From Deltaproteobacteria bacterium (GTDB lineage: Bacteria > Desulfobacterota > Desulfuromonadia > Desulfuromonadales > BM103), in NCBI GenBank assembly GCA_006226895.1, contig SBFN01000168.1, positions 1 through 11,350 on the forward strand: DNA of 11,350 bases, given 5' to 3'. The first letter of the stretch is position 1; every line of letters begins with the position of its first letter. The position numbers were made by a program, and so were the translations under genes. This document shows, in pieces, positions 1 through 6,418 of the stretch. Below the pieces are notes generated by a model, which saw only the letters and a list, made by a program, of their open reading frames with translations, had not been told where the DNA came from and made no database searches.

Positions 1-25
1 TTGTTTATTGATACGGGAAAGAGCT

Positions 26-1255
26 CTATTCGTCTGCAACGTGCTCTTCATAGCGCTGCTCAATCTTTAACATCGGTCTGATAAGCATGGTGATGACAAA
101 CAGTCCGACGGCGAAAATGCCGAGGGTAATACTGATCTCCACCCCGGTGGGAACGTAGTCAGTCAATTCACCCAGCGGTGAGGGGATGAATCCAGGAATA
201 ATCAGACCGAAACCCTTCTCAATCCATATGCCTGTAAATAGCAGAATACAGGCTGGCATCATCCACAGGGGGCCCTTCTGTTTCGAATGGAAGGCAAGTA
301 ACAGGGTGCCAAGCACATTGATGGTGATGGCAGTCCAAATCCAGAGCACTAACGAGTTGTGACCTTCGAGACCGAAATACAGATACTCGGCGGGCAGGCT
401 GTGATGGGTGGGAGTGTAAAATTCTTTGAAAATTTCTGAGAAGAGCATCAACAAGTTGATAATCGCGGCAACGACAATCATATTCCGTAGCTTGTTGAAC
501 AGGCCCTTATCGATCTTAAACGGGGTCATTGTATGGATAATCACCAGGATCACAGTAATCAGGGCTGGCCCCGCAGCAAAGGCCGAAGCGAGGAAGCGAG
601 GCCCAAGCAGCGGATTGTTCCAAAATGGGCGGGCAGGAAGTCCCTGGTAGAGAAACGCGGTGACCATGTGAATTGAGACTGCCCAGAAGATCGATAAGAA
701 AACCCAGGGGCGATATCTCTTTTCGTTGGGTTTTCGGAAGTTGTAGCGGCAATAGAGTATATAGAGTGGAATCAGCAGGTTGAGAGCCAGATAGCCGTTC
801 AGGACGATGATATCCCAGGCGAGGATGGAGTCTGGCCAGTTAAGAATGCCGATACCGGGGATCAGGTGCCAGGCGCGCAGGGGGCCGCCGAGATCTACAG
901 TGATAAAGAGCAGGCACATCACCAGAGCGCCAACGGCAACGCCCTCGCCGACGATAACCACGCGGTGGAATTCCTCGTCCTTGAATATATAGGCGGGCAG
1001 AATCAACATGACCGCCGCCGCCGCGACCCCGACCAGAAAGGTGAAATTGGAAATGTAGAGCCCCCAACTGACAATGTCGTTCATGCCGGTGGCACCGAGT
1101 CCTTCCCGGGCCTGGATTGAATAGGCGTAACATCCTCCGACGATAAAGCCGAACAGGCAGAGCAAGTAAATCCGATACGCTACCCCTCCGGTAAAACTCC
1201 AGACGGCAGAGTCGAAAACGAAGCGGATGAGTCCTTTTTCAGATTTATTATTCAT
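26..1255 (-). CDS. NrfD/PsrC-family integral membrane subunit, probable quinol-oxidising anchor of the nitrate reductase
   Basis: This 409-residue, strongly hydrophobic protein resembles the NrfD/PsrC/ActC family of membrane subunits, which exchange electrons between the quinone pool and a periplasmic iron-sulfur partner. I count about ten hydrophobic segments, near residues 27-47, 62-89, 99-119, 146-168, 183-203, 219-241, 257-277, 301-322, 331-352 and 370-392. This fits the longer ten-helix members (ActC type) better than the eight-helix PsrC type. Family-like stretches are NFTFLVG (70-76), DLGGPLRAWH (121-130), GPRFLASAFAAGPAL (218-232) and SEIFKEFYTPTHH (273-285). No haem motif or cysteine cluster is present, so it must pass electrons to a partner, most simply the iron-sulfur protein encoded just upstream. 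The start is preceded by only a weak AAAGG ribosome site. It is the last gene of the nap block in view; the 25 bases after its stop hold nothing recognisable. The family is clear; the quinol-to-nitrate role is inferred from context. Confidence 0.88.
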   Translation of the reverse strand: MNNKSEKGLIRFVFDSAVWSFTGGVAYRIYLLCLFGFIVGGCYAYSIQAREGLGATGMNDIVSWGLYISNFTFLVGVAAAAVMLILPAYIFKDEEFHRVVIVGEGVAVGALVMCLLFITVDLGGPLRAWHLIPGIGILNWPDSILAWDIIVLNGYLALNLLIPLYILYCRYNFRKPNEKRYRPWVFLSIFWAVSIHMVTAFLYQGLPARPFWNNPLLGPRFLASAFAAGPALITVILVIIHTMTPFKIDKGLFNKLRNMIVVAAIINLLMLFSEIFKEFYTPTHHSLPAEYLYFGLEGHNSLVLWIWTAITINVLGTLLLAFHSKQKGPLWMMPACILLFTGIWIEKGFGLIIPGFIPSPLGELTDYVPTGVEISITLGIFAVGLFVITMLIRPMLKIEQRYEEHVADE

Positions 1256-1274
1256 TATTCGGCCTTTAGCTCAA

Positions 1275-1313
1275 ATTGCTCCGGATTTTTGGTTAAGCAG
1301 CAAAATCAGCAAT
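1275..1313 (-). other. Intercistronic stem-loop between the iron-sulfur and nrfD-like genes
   Basis: The 59-base gap contains a bipartite perfect inverted repeat. On the transcribed strand ATTGCT pairs with AGCAAT and, directly inside, GATTTT pairs with AAAATC, leaving a 3-base CGG bulge on one side and a 12-base loop. The stem starts 1 base after the upstream stop codon. No run of U follows, so it does not look like an intrinsic terminator. It may protect the 3' end of the upstream message or lower expression of the membrane gene. The pairing is read directly; the role is inference. Confidence 0.5.
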
Positions 1314-1314
1314 A

Positions 1315-2280
1315 TTAATCCATGAAATACCAGAACTTCGGATCGGTCCCCAGCTCTTCCTTGAGACGAAAAACCTTCTTTTTCTTCAGTACATATCTGA
1401 TTTCACTATTAGGATCGAGCAGGTTGCCAAAGACTCGGGATCCGGTCGGGCAAGCCTCGGTGCAAGCGGTCAACTTGCCTTCGCGGGAGCGCTGAATGCA
1501 GAAGGTGCATTTCTCCATCTCGCCCTTGTTGCGTCTGCGGTTGCCTAGATAGTGCTGTTTCTTGGTCAGTTCCTCACTGGGAACTTCTGGTTCGTTCCAG
1601 TTGAAACGCCGTCCCCAATAGGGGCAGGCCGCGAGGCAATAACGGCAACCGATGCACCAGTCGTAATCGACGACAACGATACCATCTTCTTCTTTCCAGG
1701 TGGCTTTGGTCGGACAGGCTTTAACGCAGGGCGGATCCTCACAGTGGAAACACTGGGCCCCCATGTAGAATTTATCTTCCACCGGGACCTCGTGGAAATA
1801 CTTACCATTGCCAGATTCGACATTCATCTGCCCGTGCTCCATCTCAAAGATGCGCACGTACTGAGTTGCTTCTTTGCGGTCGAGATTGTTCTCTTTGATG
1901 CAGGCGTCAACGCAGTCCATGTAGCCTTCGCAGCGCGAGATGTTAAAGGCGTAGCCGTAGAGGACATTTCCCACCGCTTCCTTGGTGCTGATCTGAACAT
2001 TCTCTTTACGCTTCAGATCCGCCAGCCTCTCCAGTCGGGTGGCGGTCTCCTGCTTCTCCTCTTCAGTCATCAACCGGTAGTTCTTTTTGAAATATTCACT
2101 CCAGCCCAGTGCGAACTCCTCAGAAGAACCGGGCATGGCGCCGCAGCCTGTGAGGAGTGCCGCACCGCCAGCCGCCAATGCGCCTTTCAGGAAAGTGCGT
2201 CGGCTGTTGCGGCAGGATTTCTTGCCGGGTCTGCCCTGCAGGAGCAGGCTCTGCTCTTTATCTTTTTTGGAGGAACACAT
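1315..2280 (-). CDS. Tat-exported, probably lipid-anchored four-cluster iron-sulfur protein (NrfC/PsrB/ActB-like)
   Basis: This 321-residue ferredoxin-type subunit probably carries electrons from the NrfD-type membrane protein to the periplasmic cytochromes. Residues 26-32 are SRRTFLK, a textbook twin-arginine signal, followed by a hydrophobic stretch and a lipobox LTGC (43-46). Export folded and lipidation at Cys46 are therefore likely. Three full cluster motifs are visible: C177-x2-C180-x4-C185-x3-C189-P, C209-x2-C212-x2-C215-x3-C219-P and C258-x2-C261-x11-C273-x3-C277-P. A fourth region, residues 117-127, reads C-x5-C-x3-C, with Tyr120 where the second cysteine of a C-x2-C-x2-C-x3-C motif is expected. 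The start has a strong AGGAGG site 7 bases upstream, which overlaps the stop of the preceding cytochrome gene, so the two are translationally close. The pairing with an NrfD-type gene just downstream is the standard order for this kind of membrane complex. Confidence 0.88.
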   Translation of the reverse strand: MCSSKKDKEQSLLLQGRPGKKSCRNSRRTFLKGALAAGGAALLTGCGAMPGSSEEFALGWSEYFKKNYRLMTEEEKQETATRLERLADLKRKENVQISTKEAVGNVLYGYAFNISRCEGYMDCVDACIKENNLDRKEATQYVRIFEMEHGQMNVESGNGKYFHEVPVEDKFYMGAQCFHCEDPPCVKACPTKATWKEEDGIVVVDYDWCIGCRYCLAACPYWGRRFNWNEPEVPSEELTKKQHYLGNRRRNKGEMEKCTFCIQRSREGKLTACTEACPTGSRVFGNLLDPNSEIRYVLKKKKVFRLKEELGTDPKFWYFMD

Positions 2281-2287
2281 CGCTTAT

Positions 2288-2293
2288 CCTCCT
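2288..2293 (-). promoter_or_regulatory. Strong ribosome binding site of the iron-sulfur protein gene
   Basis: AGGAGG lies 7 bases before the ATG at 2280 and shares bases with the TAG stop of the upstream cytochrome gene (2292-2294). It fixes the long N-terminal form of the iron-sulfur protein, with the twin-arginine motif at residues 26-32. Confidence 0.75.
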
Positions 2294-2900
2294 ATTTGTT
2301 CAGTGTCTTTGAGTAGGTTTTCGGCCATCGTGTTTCAAACCTCGGTGAATGTGGATTGTGGCATTCGGTGCAGCTCCAGATCACCCGGTCGCCGTCCCAG
2401 TAATTGTCCCGTTTGCCGTGGGCCCCGCCGATCCAGTCTTCCTTCTGCCGGAAATGACACTGACCGCAGAGTTGGTAGGCATGGTCAAAATCGATCTTGT
2501 CGCCCCCCTCGAGGGCCAGGAAGTCACGTTGCTCTTTATGGTGACAGGTGGTGCAGGGGAGCTTTTGCTGACCATGACTGAGATTGATTCCGCCGTGGGC
2601 CAGCTTGAGGCCGTCATTGACCTGCGGCTGGTTCGCCTTTCCGGAGTGGCAACGGCTACAGCGGAAGCGTTCGATCTGATCCTTTCGGGTTTTGACCCAG
2701 AATGACCCGGAGGGGTGCTTCTCCCGCGCTAAAACGGTATTCTCCGGGAGCGGGATCACAGCATCCACCAGTTGTCCGCTGACCGGCTCGGTGGCTCCGG
2801 CGATCGCCGCACCCAGTTTACTCTCACTGGCCGCACTCGGCTTGGCAGTGACTAGCATGGTGACGAGCAGAATTGTCGGGAGAACATGATAACGGTTCAT
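2292..2900 (-). CDS. Periplasmic tetrahaem c-type cytochrome of the nap operon
   Basis: This 202-residue protein has a Sec-type signal peptide (hydrophobic residues about 6-19, likely cleavage near Ala23-Ala24) and four CxxCH haem sites at residues 81-85, 116-120, 145-149 and 177-181. Spare histidines that could be sixth ligands are H62, H102, H109, H121, H140, H161 and H184, enough for bis-histidine coordination of all four haems. I do not recognise it as NapC, NapM or NapB: there is no N-terminal membrane anchor and no NapB-type IPH motif. Its position between the NapB-like gene and the iron-sulfur/NrfD pair suggests it bridges electrons from the membrane complex to the nitrate reductase. 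The start ATG has an AAAGGA site about 11 bases upstream and lies 38 bases after the previous stop. That it is a multihaem cytochrome is certain; its partner assignment is inference. Confidence 0.85.
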   Translation of the reverse strand: MNRYHVLPTILLVTMLVTAKPSAASESKLGAAIAGATEPVSGQLVDAVIPLPENTVLAREKHPSGSFWVKTRKDQIERFRCSRCHSGKANQPQVNDGLKLAHGGINLSHGQQKLPCTTCHHKEQRDFLALEGGDKIDFDHAYQLCGQCHFRQKEDWIGGAHGKRDNYWDGDRVIWSCTECHNPHSPRFETRWPKTYSKTLNK

Positions 2901-2938
2901 TCTTTTGAGTGTCCTTTAACCTGGGGAAATACCCTGTA

Positions 2939-3610
2939 CTATTTCCTCTCAAACCTGACCAGTGGCGTCATAGGTAGGGGCACGTGGCACTGCCGACAAT
3001 TGCCCCGCGAGGAGTGCTCAACCCTGATTTCCACCACCGCGCCCGGACCTGTGTGACAAGCGATGCAGTTCTCCCGCATCTGCAGGTTGTGGGGAATTGG
3101 CGGTGGCCCTCCGGGGAGTTGAGCCTGACCGAGGCGCGGCGGGCTGATACTGACCCAGTCGTGCTCGACAAAGTTCTTGTCGGTATTTAGCCGAACATGG
3201 CATTGACGACACGCTTCCTTCTCAGGGTGTGGAGTGAGCGGAGCACTTGCGGCCAGTTCTGCGTTCCAACCGCCCTTGGCGTGGCAGGCCAGACACTCTG
3301 TCTTGTTTTTGCTGAAGGTGGTTTCCACCGGATGTGGGATCACCGGAGGGGAGCCCGGGTATTGCCTGCGATCATAGTAGGTCGCCAGGGTCCGGTTGCC
3401 GGAATCGCCAATCATGTAGTTAGGTGGGATTTCCTCATAACTTCGGAAAATTTTGTCGCCACTGTCATCAAAGCTGGGCGTAGCGTCTCCCGCGTAAACC
3501 TGCCTTACATTGAGCGTCTGAACCGCAAGGACACAGAAGCCTACAATCAAAAGGCAGACGGTTGCGGTGCGGGACACACTTTTACCAATCTTCTTCGCTT
3601 TTGTTTTCAT
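2939..3610 (-). CDS. napB: NapB-type periplasmic cytochrome c with a duplicated dihaem module (tetrahaem)
   Basis: This protein probably delivers electrons to NapA. Taking the ATG at 3610 gives 223 residues with a signal peptide (hydrophobic 17-32, likely cleavage after VYA at 38-40). Normal NapB has two haem sites; this protein has four, at residues 106-110, 134-138, 182-186 and 205-209. The arrangement repeats: PPVIPH (88-93), CLACH, HPE (128), CRQCHV, then PPPIPH (169-174), CIACH, H199, CRQCHVP. The PPxIPH motif and the QCHVP ending are typical of NapB, and the IPH histidines are expected haem ligands. An ATG at 3637 would add nine residues, but it has no ribosome site and would overlap napA by 28 bases. 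The ATG at 3610 shares one base with the napA stop (TAATG), a common coupling arrangement, so I prefer it. Confidence 0.83.
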   Translation of the reverse strand: MKTKAKKIGKSVSRTATVCLLIVGFCVLAVQTLNVRQVYAGDATPSFDDSGDKIFRSYEEIPPNYMIGDSGNRTLATYYDRRQYPGSPPVIPHPVETTFSKNKTECLACHAKGGWNAELAASAPLTPHPEKEACRQCHVRLNTDKNFVEHDWVSISPPRLGQAQLPGGPPPIPHNLQMRENCIACHTGPGAVVEIRVEHSSRGNCRQCHVPLPMTPLVRFERK

Positions 3611-5925
3611 TAGGCTTTTTCCAATCTCACAGCACATTTTTTATAGTCGGGCTGTTTAGAAATCGGGCAGAATGCATCCAGGGTCACCTCGTTGATCAGG
3701 TAGCCCTCATCGAAAAATGGTACGAAGACCTGGCCTTTCGTCGGCATGCCACGACCGTTGATGCTGGCCGGCATAGTGATCGATCCGCGCCTGGAGATGA
3801 TCTTGACCATCTCACCATTAACCACACCAAGATTGGCTGCATCGTCCGGGTTAATCTCGACATAGGCCGAAGGAACAGCACCGTTAAGGACGGGAACACG
3901 TCTGGTCATGGAGCCGGTATGCCAGTGTTCGATGACCCGGCCGGTATTGAGCCAGAAGTTGTACTCCTGGTCCGGGGACTCTGCAGGTGGCTCGTAAGGC
4001 CGCTGCCAGATCCAGGCTCGGTTGTCCGGCTTGCCATAGAAGTGGAAATCCTCGCCTTTAGCAGCCGGATCGTATTTAGCATGGAAACGCCACTTGGTCT
4101 CTTTGCCGTTGACGAAAGGCCACTGGACACCTGAGCGTTTTTTCAAAACATTATAGGGAGCCATGCGGTGTTTGGGACTGTCATGGAAGCGGGAGTATTC
4201 GTTCCAGATCATCTCGATATGGTTCTCTTCGGTCCAGGGAAACTGCTTCTCGAAACCGAGCCTCTTAGCGACCTCAATCAATTGCCAGGTATCACTCATC
4301 GCCTCGCCAGGAGGGTTAAGAATTTGCTCGAAATGCTGGGTGCGCCGCTCCGAATTGCCGTACATCCCTTCTTGCTCGATCCACATCGCCGCCGGTAAAA
4401 TGACATCTGCGATATCGGTGGTCGGGGTCGGATAAACATCGGAAACAACTACGAAGCGGTCCTTCTTCAGAGAACCTTCGCGGTAGCGGATCAGGTTAGG
4501 CATAGTCACCATTGGGTTGGTGACCTGAATCCACATGAATTTAATGTCGCCACGATCCAAAGCGCGGAACATCTCCACCGTGTGGTAGGTTGGTTTGGGA
4601 TCGATGTTCGAAACCGGAACATTCCAGATTTCGGCCGCCATTTTTCGGGCCTTTTCTTTCATGACCACACCATGCGGTAGTTTATGGGTCAGAGTGCCAA
4701 CCTCACGTACGGTACCACAAGCGCTTGGCTGGCCAGTGAGAGAGAAAGGGCTGTTGCCAGGGGTGGATATCTTGCCGGTCAGCAGGTGAATGTTGTAGAC
4801 CAAGTTATTGATCCAGGTGCCTCGGGTGTGCTGGTTCATGCCCATGCACCAGAAGGAGGTGACCTTCTTGTCAGGGTCGCCGTAGAGCGATGCGAGGTAC
4901 TTGATATCCTTGGCAGGAACACCAGAGATCTTTTCGACTTTCTCCGGAGTGTAGTCCTTGAGGAACTCAGTCCACTGCTCAAATGAGATATTCTGGGCCT
5001 TGTCCTTGAACTTGAAGTGATCTTCGGTTCCATAGCCGATGTTGGTCTTGCCGCGGTGGAAGGAGACGTGTTTTTTGACGAAGTTTTCGTTGACCCAACC
5101 GTTGCGAATAATTTCATAACAGATAGCGTTGGCCACCGCCAGATCGGTCTGCGGCTTAAACAGGATCGACTTGTCGGCAGCCTGACTAGTACGAGTGGTA
5201 CGGGTGGCAAAATCGATGATCTGCACATCTTTTTTGCGCTTGCGGTTAGCCAGCATGCGCGAGAAAAGTACCGGATGCATCTCTGCCATATTGTTGCCCC
5301 AGGTGACGAAAACATCAGCATAATCCATGTCTTCGTAACAACCCATAGGCTCGTCAAGACCGAAACTGGTCATGAAGCCGGTAACAGCGCTGGCCATGCA
5401 GAGGCGAGCGTTGGCTTCAACATTGTTGGTGCCGATGCAGCCCTTGAACAGTTTCGAGGCGGCATAGCCGTCCGGGATCGTCCACTGCCCGGAGCCGTAC
5501 ATGGCGACCGAATCCTTGCCATGCTTGCCAATGGTCTCTTTCATTTTGTCAGCAATCAGATCAAGCGCCTCACTGATCGGCACGTCGACCATTTTCCCGT
5601 CTTTACGTACCTGGGCGGTCTTGATCCGATCCTTCCCGTAGAGAGCCTGGATCGAATGGTAGCCCTTAACGCAACAGAGGCCCTTGTTGACGCTGCAGGC
5701 AGGATCACCTTTAACGGCAACCGCGCGTCCGCCCTGAACCCCAACCAGCAGACCACAGCCGGTGCCGCAGAAACGGCAGGGGGTTTTTTTCCACTGGAAA
5801 CCTGTCGCAGAGTCGTCCATTCTCTGCCAGTCTCCAAAGGTGATGCCAGGGAAGAGGACGGCTGCGGTCATCAATGCACTCTGAGCAGCGGCGGCTTTGA
5901 TAAAATCTCGTCTGGTGAGGTTCAT
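3610..5925 (-). CDS. napA: Periplasmic nitrate reductase catalytic subunit NapA
   Basis: NapA reduces nitrate to nitrite in the periplasm with a bis-MGD molybdenum centre and one 4Fe-4S cluster. The 771-residue form begins with a twin-arginine signal (TRRDFIK, residues 4-10, then an alanine-rich hydrophobic stretch). Cluster ligands are C50, C53 and C57 (CRFCGTGC) and C85 in the CVKGY motif, with the conserved Lys87 for electron transfer to the cofactor. The molybdenum ligand is C176 in NARLCMASAV. Other NapA landmarks are GMNQHTRGTW, TGKI and PGNSPFSLTGQPSACGT. The length is close to the compact NapA of Desulfovibrio and shorter than the E. coli enzyme. I chose the ATG at 5925 over one at 5970 because it places the Tat motif at the N-terminus, has AAGGGA just upstream, and leaves a 10-base gap after napD rather than an overlap. 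Confidence 0.96.
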   Translation of the reverse strand: MNLTRRDFIKAAAAQSALMTAAVLFPGITFGDWQRMDDSATGFQWKKTPCRFCGTGCGLLVGVQGGRAVAVKGDPACSVNKGLCCVKGYHSIQALYGKDRIKTAQVRKDGKMVDVPISEALDLIADKMKETIGKHGKDSVAMYGSGQWTIPDGYAASKLFKGCIGTNNVEANARLCMASAVTGFMTSFGLDEPMGCYEDMDYADVFVTWGNNMAEMHPVLFSRMLANRKRKKDVQIIDFATRTTRTSQAADKSILFKPQTDLAVANAICYEIIRNGWVNENFVKKHVSFHRGKTNIGYGTEDHFKFKDKAQNISFEQWTEFLKDYTPEKVEKISGVPAKDIKYLASLYGDPDKKVTSFWCMGMNQHTRGTWINNLVYNIHLLTGKISTPGNSPFSLTGQPSACGTVREVGTLTHKLPHGVVMKEKARKMAAEIWNVPVSNIDPKPTYHTVEMFRALDRGDIKFMWIQVTNPMVTMPNLIRYREGSLKKDRFVVVSDVYPTPTTDIADVILPAAMWIEQEGMYGNSERRTQHFEQILNPPGEAMSDTWQLIEVAKRLGFEKQFPWTEENHIEMIWNEYSRFHDSPKHRMAPYNVLKKRSGVQWPFVNGKETKWRFHAKYDPAAKGEDFHFYGKPDNRAWIWQRPYEPPAESPDQEYNFWLNTGRVIEHWHTGSMTRRVPVLNGAVPSAYVEINPDDAANLGVVNGEMVKIISRRGSITMPASINGRGMPTKGQVFVPFFDEGYLINEVTLDAFCPISKQPDYKKCAVRLEKA

Positions 5926-5935
5926 TTTAATCCCT

Positions 5936-6181
5936 TTAGTTCCCGGTTCTATTATCGTCGGCATGGCCATAGGTCATGCTTAAGGATTGCAGGCAGGATA
6001 GTTTTTTAAGCTGGGCTTGCAGGCGTTTGTCAGTCTCTTTATCGGGTGTGTCGGTGACCAGAACGACCACTTCCTGATTCTCAGCAGGAATTATTTCGCA
6101 ATAGTCCGTGGCCTCCAGGGCTGCGCACAAGGCATCTTTATTACCCTCGGTTGGGATAGCCAGATAGCTGAATACAGGCAT
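5936..6181 (-). CDS. napD: NapD, chaperone for NapA maturation
   Basis: NapD is a small cytoplasmic protein that binds the twin-arginine signal of NapA and holds back export until the cofactor is inserted. This product has 81 residues, the usual size. Its pattern fits the family's ferredoxin-like fold: a first strand (FSYLAIP, 4-10), a helix, the strand EVVVLVTD and a closing segment LQSLSMTYGHAD. Sequence identity in such small proteins is low, so the call leans on size, pattern and position directly before napA. It is the first gene of the nap block, with AAGGAG 5 bases before its ATG and about 190 bases of predicted leader upstream. Confidence 0.85.
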   Translation of the reverse strand: MPVFSYLAIPTEGNKDALCAALEATDYCEIIPAENQEVVVLVTDTPDKETDKRLQAQLKKLSCLQSLSMTYGHADDNRTGN

Positions 6182-6370
6182 AGCTACTCCTTATTGTAAT
6201 GGCTTTAAATGAGGCAGTTAAGGCTAATGAGTTGTCGGCGACAGATGTTCAATCTTTTTAGAGAGCCCTATTGTACAGAGAGGTTCTCTCTAGCAAGCCT
6301 GTGTTCTATATGGAGTCAACAAGGAACCCTGATAACAGGACTTGTTGATATCTGTGAAGTGCTTTGATCA
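6182..6370 (-). other. Predicted 5' leader of the nap operon with two possible stem-loops
   Basis: If transcription starts near 6370 (see the promoter entry), napD has an untranslated leader of about 190 bases. Within it TCAACAAG (6316-6323) pairs perfectly with CTTGTTGA (6341-6348), and inside that CCTG pairs with CAGG around an ATAA loop (plus-strand reading), giving a 33-base interrupted hairpin. A second element at 6277-6291 is AGAGAG-GTT-CTCTCT. A further GAGAG at 6261-6265 could pair instead with the CTCTC at 6286-6290, so two alternative folds exist. I do not recognise a known riboswitch class, and no U-rich terminator tail is present. The pairings are seen; any regulatory role is inference. 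Confidence 0.4.
6187..6192 (-). promoter_or_regulatory. Ribosome binding site of napD
   Basis: AAGGAG lies 5 bases before the ATG at 6181 and supports this start for the first gene of the nap operon. Confidence 0.7.
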
Positions 6371-6377
6371 ATTAATA

Positions 6378-6418
6378 AATATAACAGCTTTTTATGGAAG
6401 TTTATTGACCTATGTCAA
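6378..6418 (-). promoter_or_regulatory. Candidate FNR/DNR-type activated promoter of the nap operon
   Basis: A perfect inverted repeat TTGAC-CTAT-GTCAA spans 6405-6418, matching the TTGA(T/C)-N4-(A/G)TCAA form bound by CRP/FNR-superfamily regulators (FNR, DNR and relatives). On the minus strand a TATATT hexamer (6378-6383) lies downstream, its centre 31 bases from the centre of the repeat. This is close to the spacing of class II FNR-dependent promoters, where the box sits around -41.5. The predicted start is near 6370. Anaerobic or nitrogen-oxide-responsive activation of nap would follow. The repeat and spacing are read directly; the regulator is not in the window. Confidence 0.6.

Noticed and set aside
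1552..2316. Plus-strand open frame of 254 codons opposite the iron-sulfur gene
   Set aside because: The opposite strand encodes four cysteine cluster regions and a Tat signal. This frame shows no family motifs or ribosome site.
3611..3637. Upstream start for the NapB-like protein adding nine residues
   Set aside because: No ribosome site precedes it and it would overlap napA by 28 bases; the TAATG junction at 3610 is more typical.
5926..5970. Upstream start for NapA adding 15 residues
   Set aside because: It would overlap napD, put an unusual extension before the twin-arginine motif, and ignore the AAGGGA site before the ATG at 5925.
5017..6009. Plus-strand open frame of 330 codons opposite napA and napD
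   Set aside because: It lies wholly across from a clear NapA coding sequence with all catalytic motifs. The translation has no recognisable domain; it is a shadow of biased codon use.
6261..6291. Possible intrinsic terminator formed by the AGAGAG/CTCTCT repeats
   Set aside because: In the direction of nap transcription no U tract follows the stem. On the other strand there is no gene that it would end.
6284..6300. Possible sigma-54 promoter (GC-rich -24/-12 pair) on the minus strand
   Set aside because: A TTGC element is present, but the GG of the -24 element is missing at the required spacing (GA instead).
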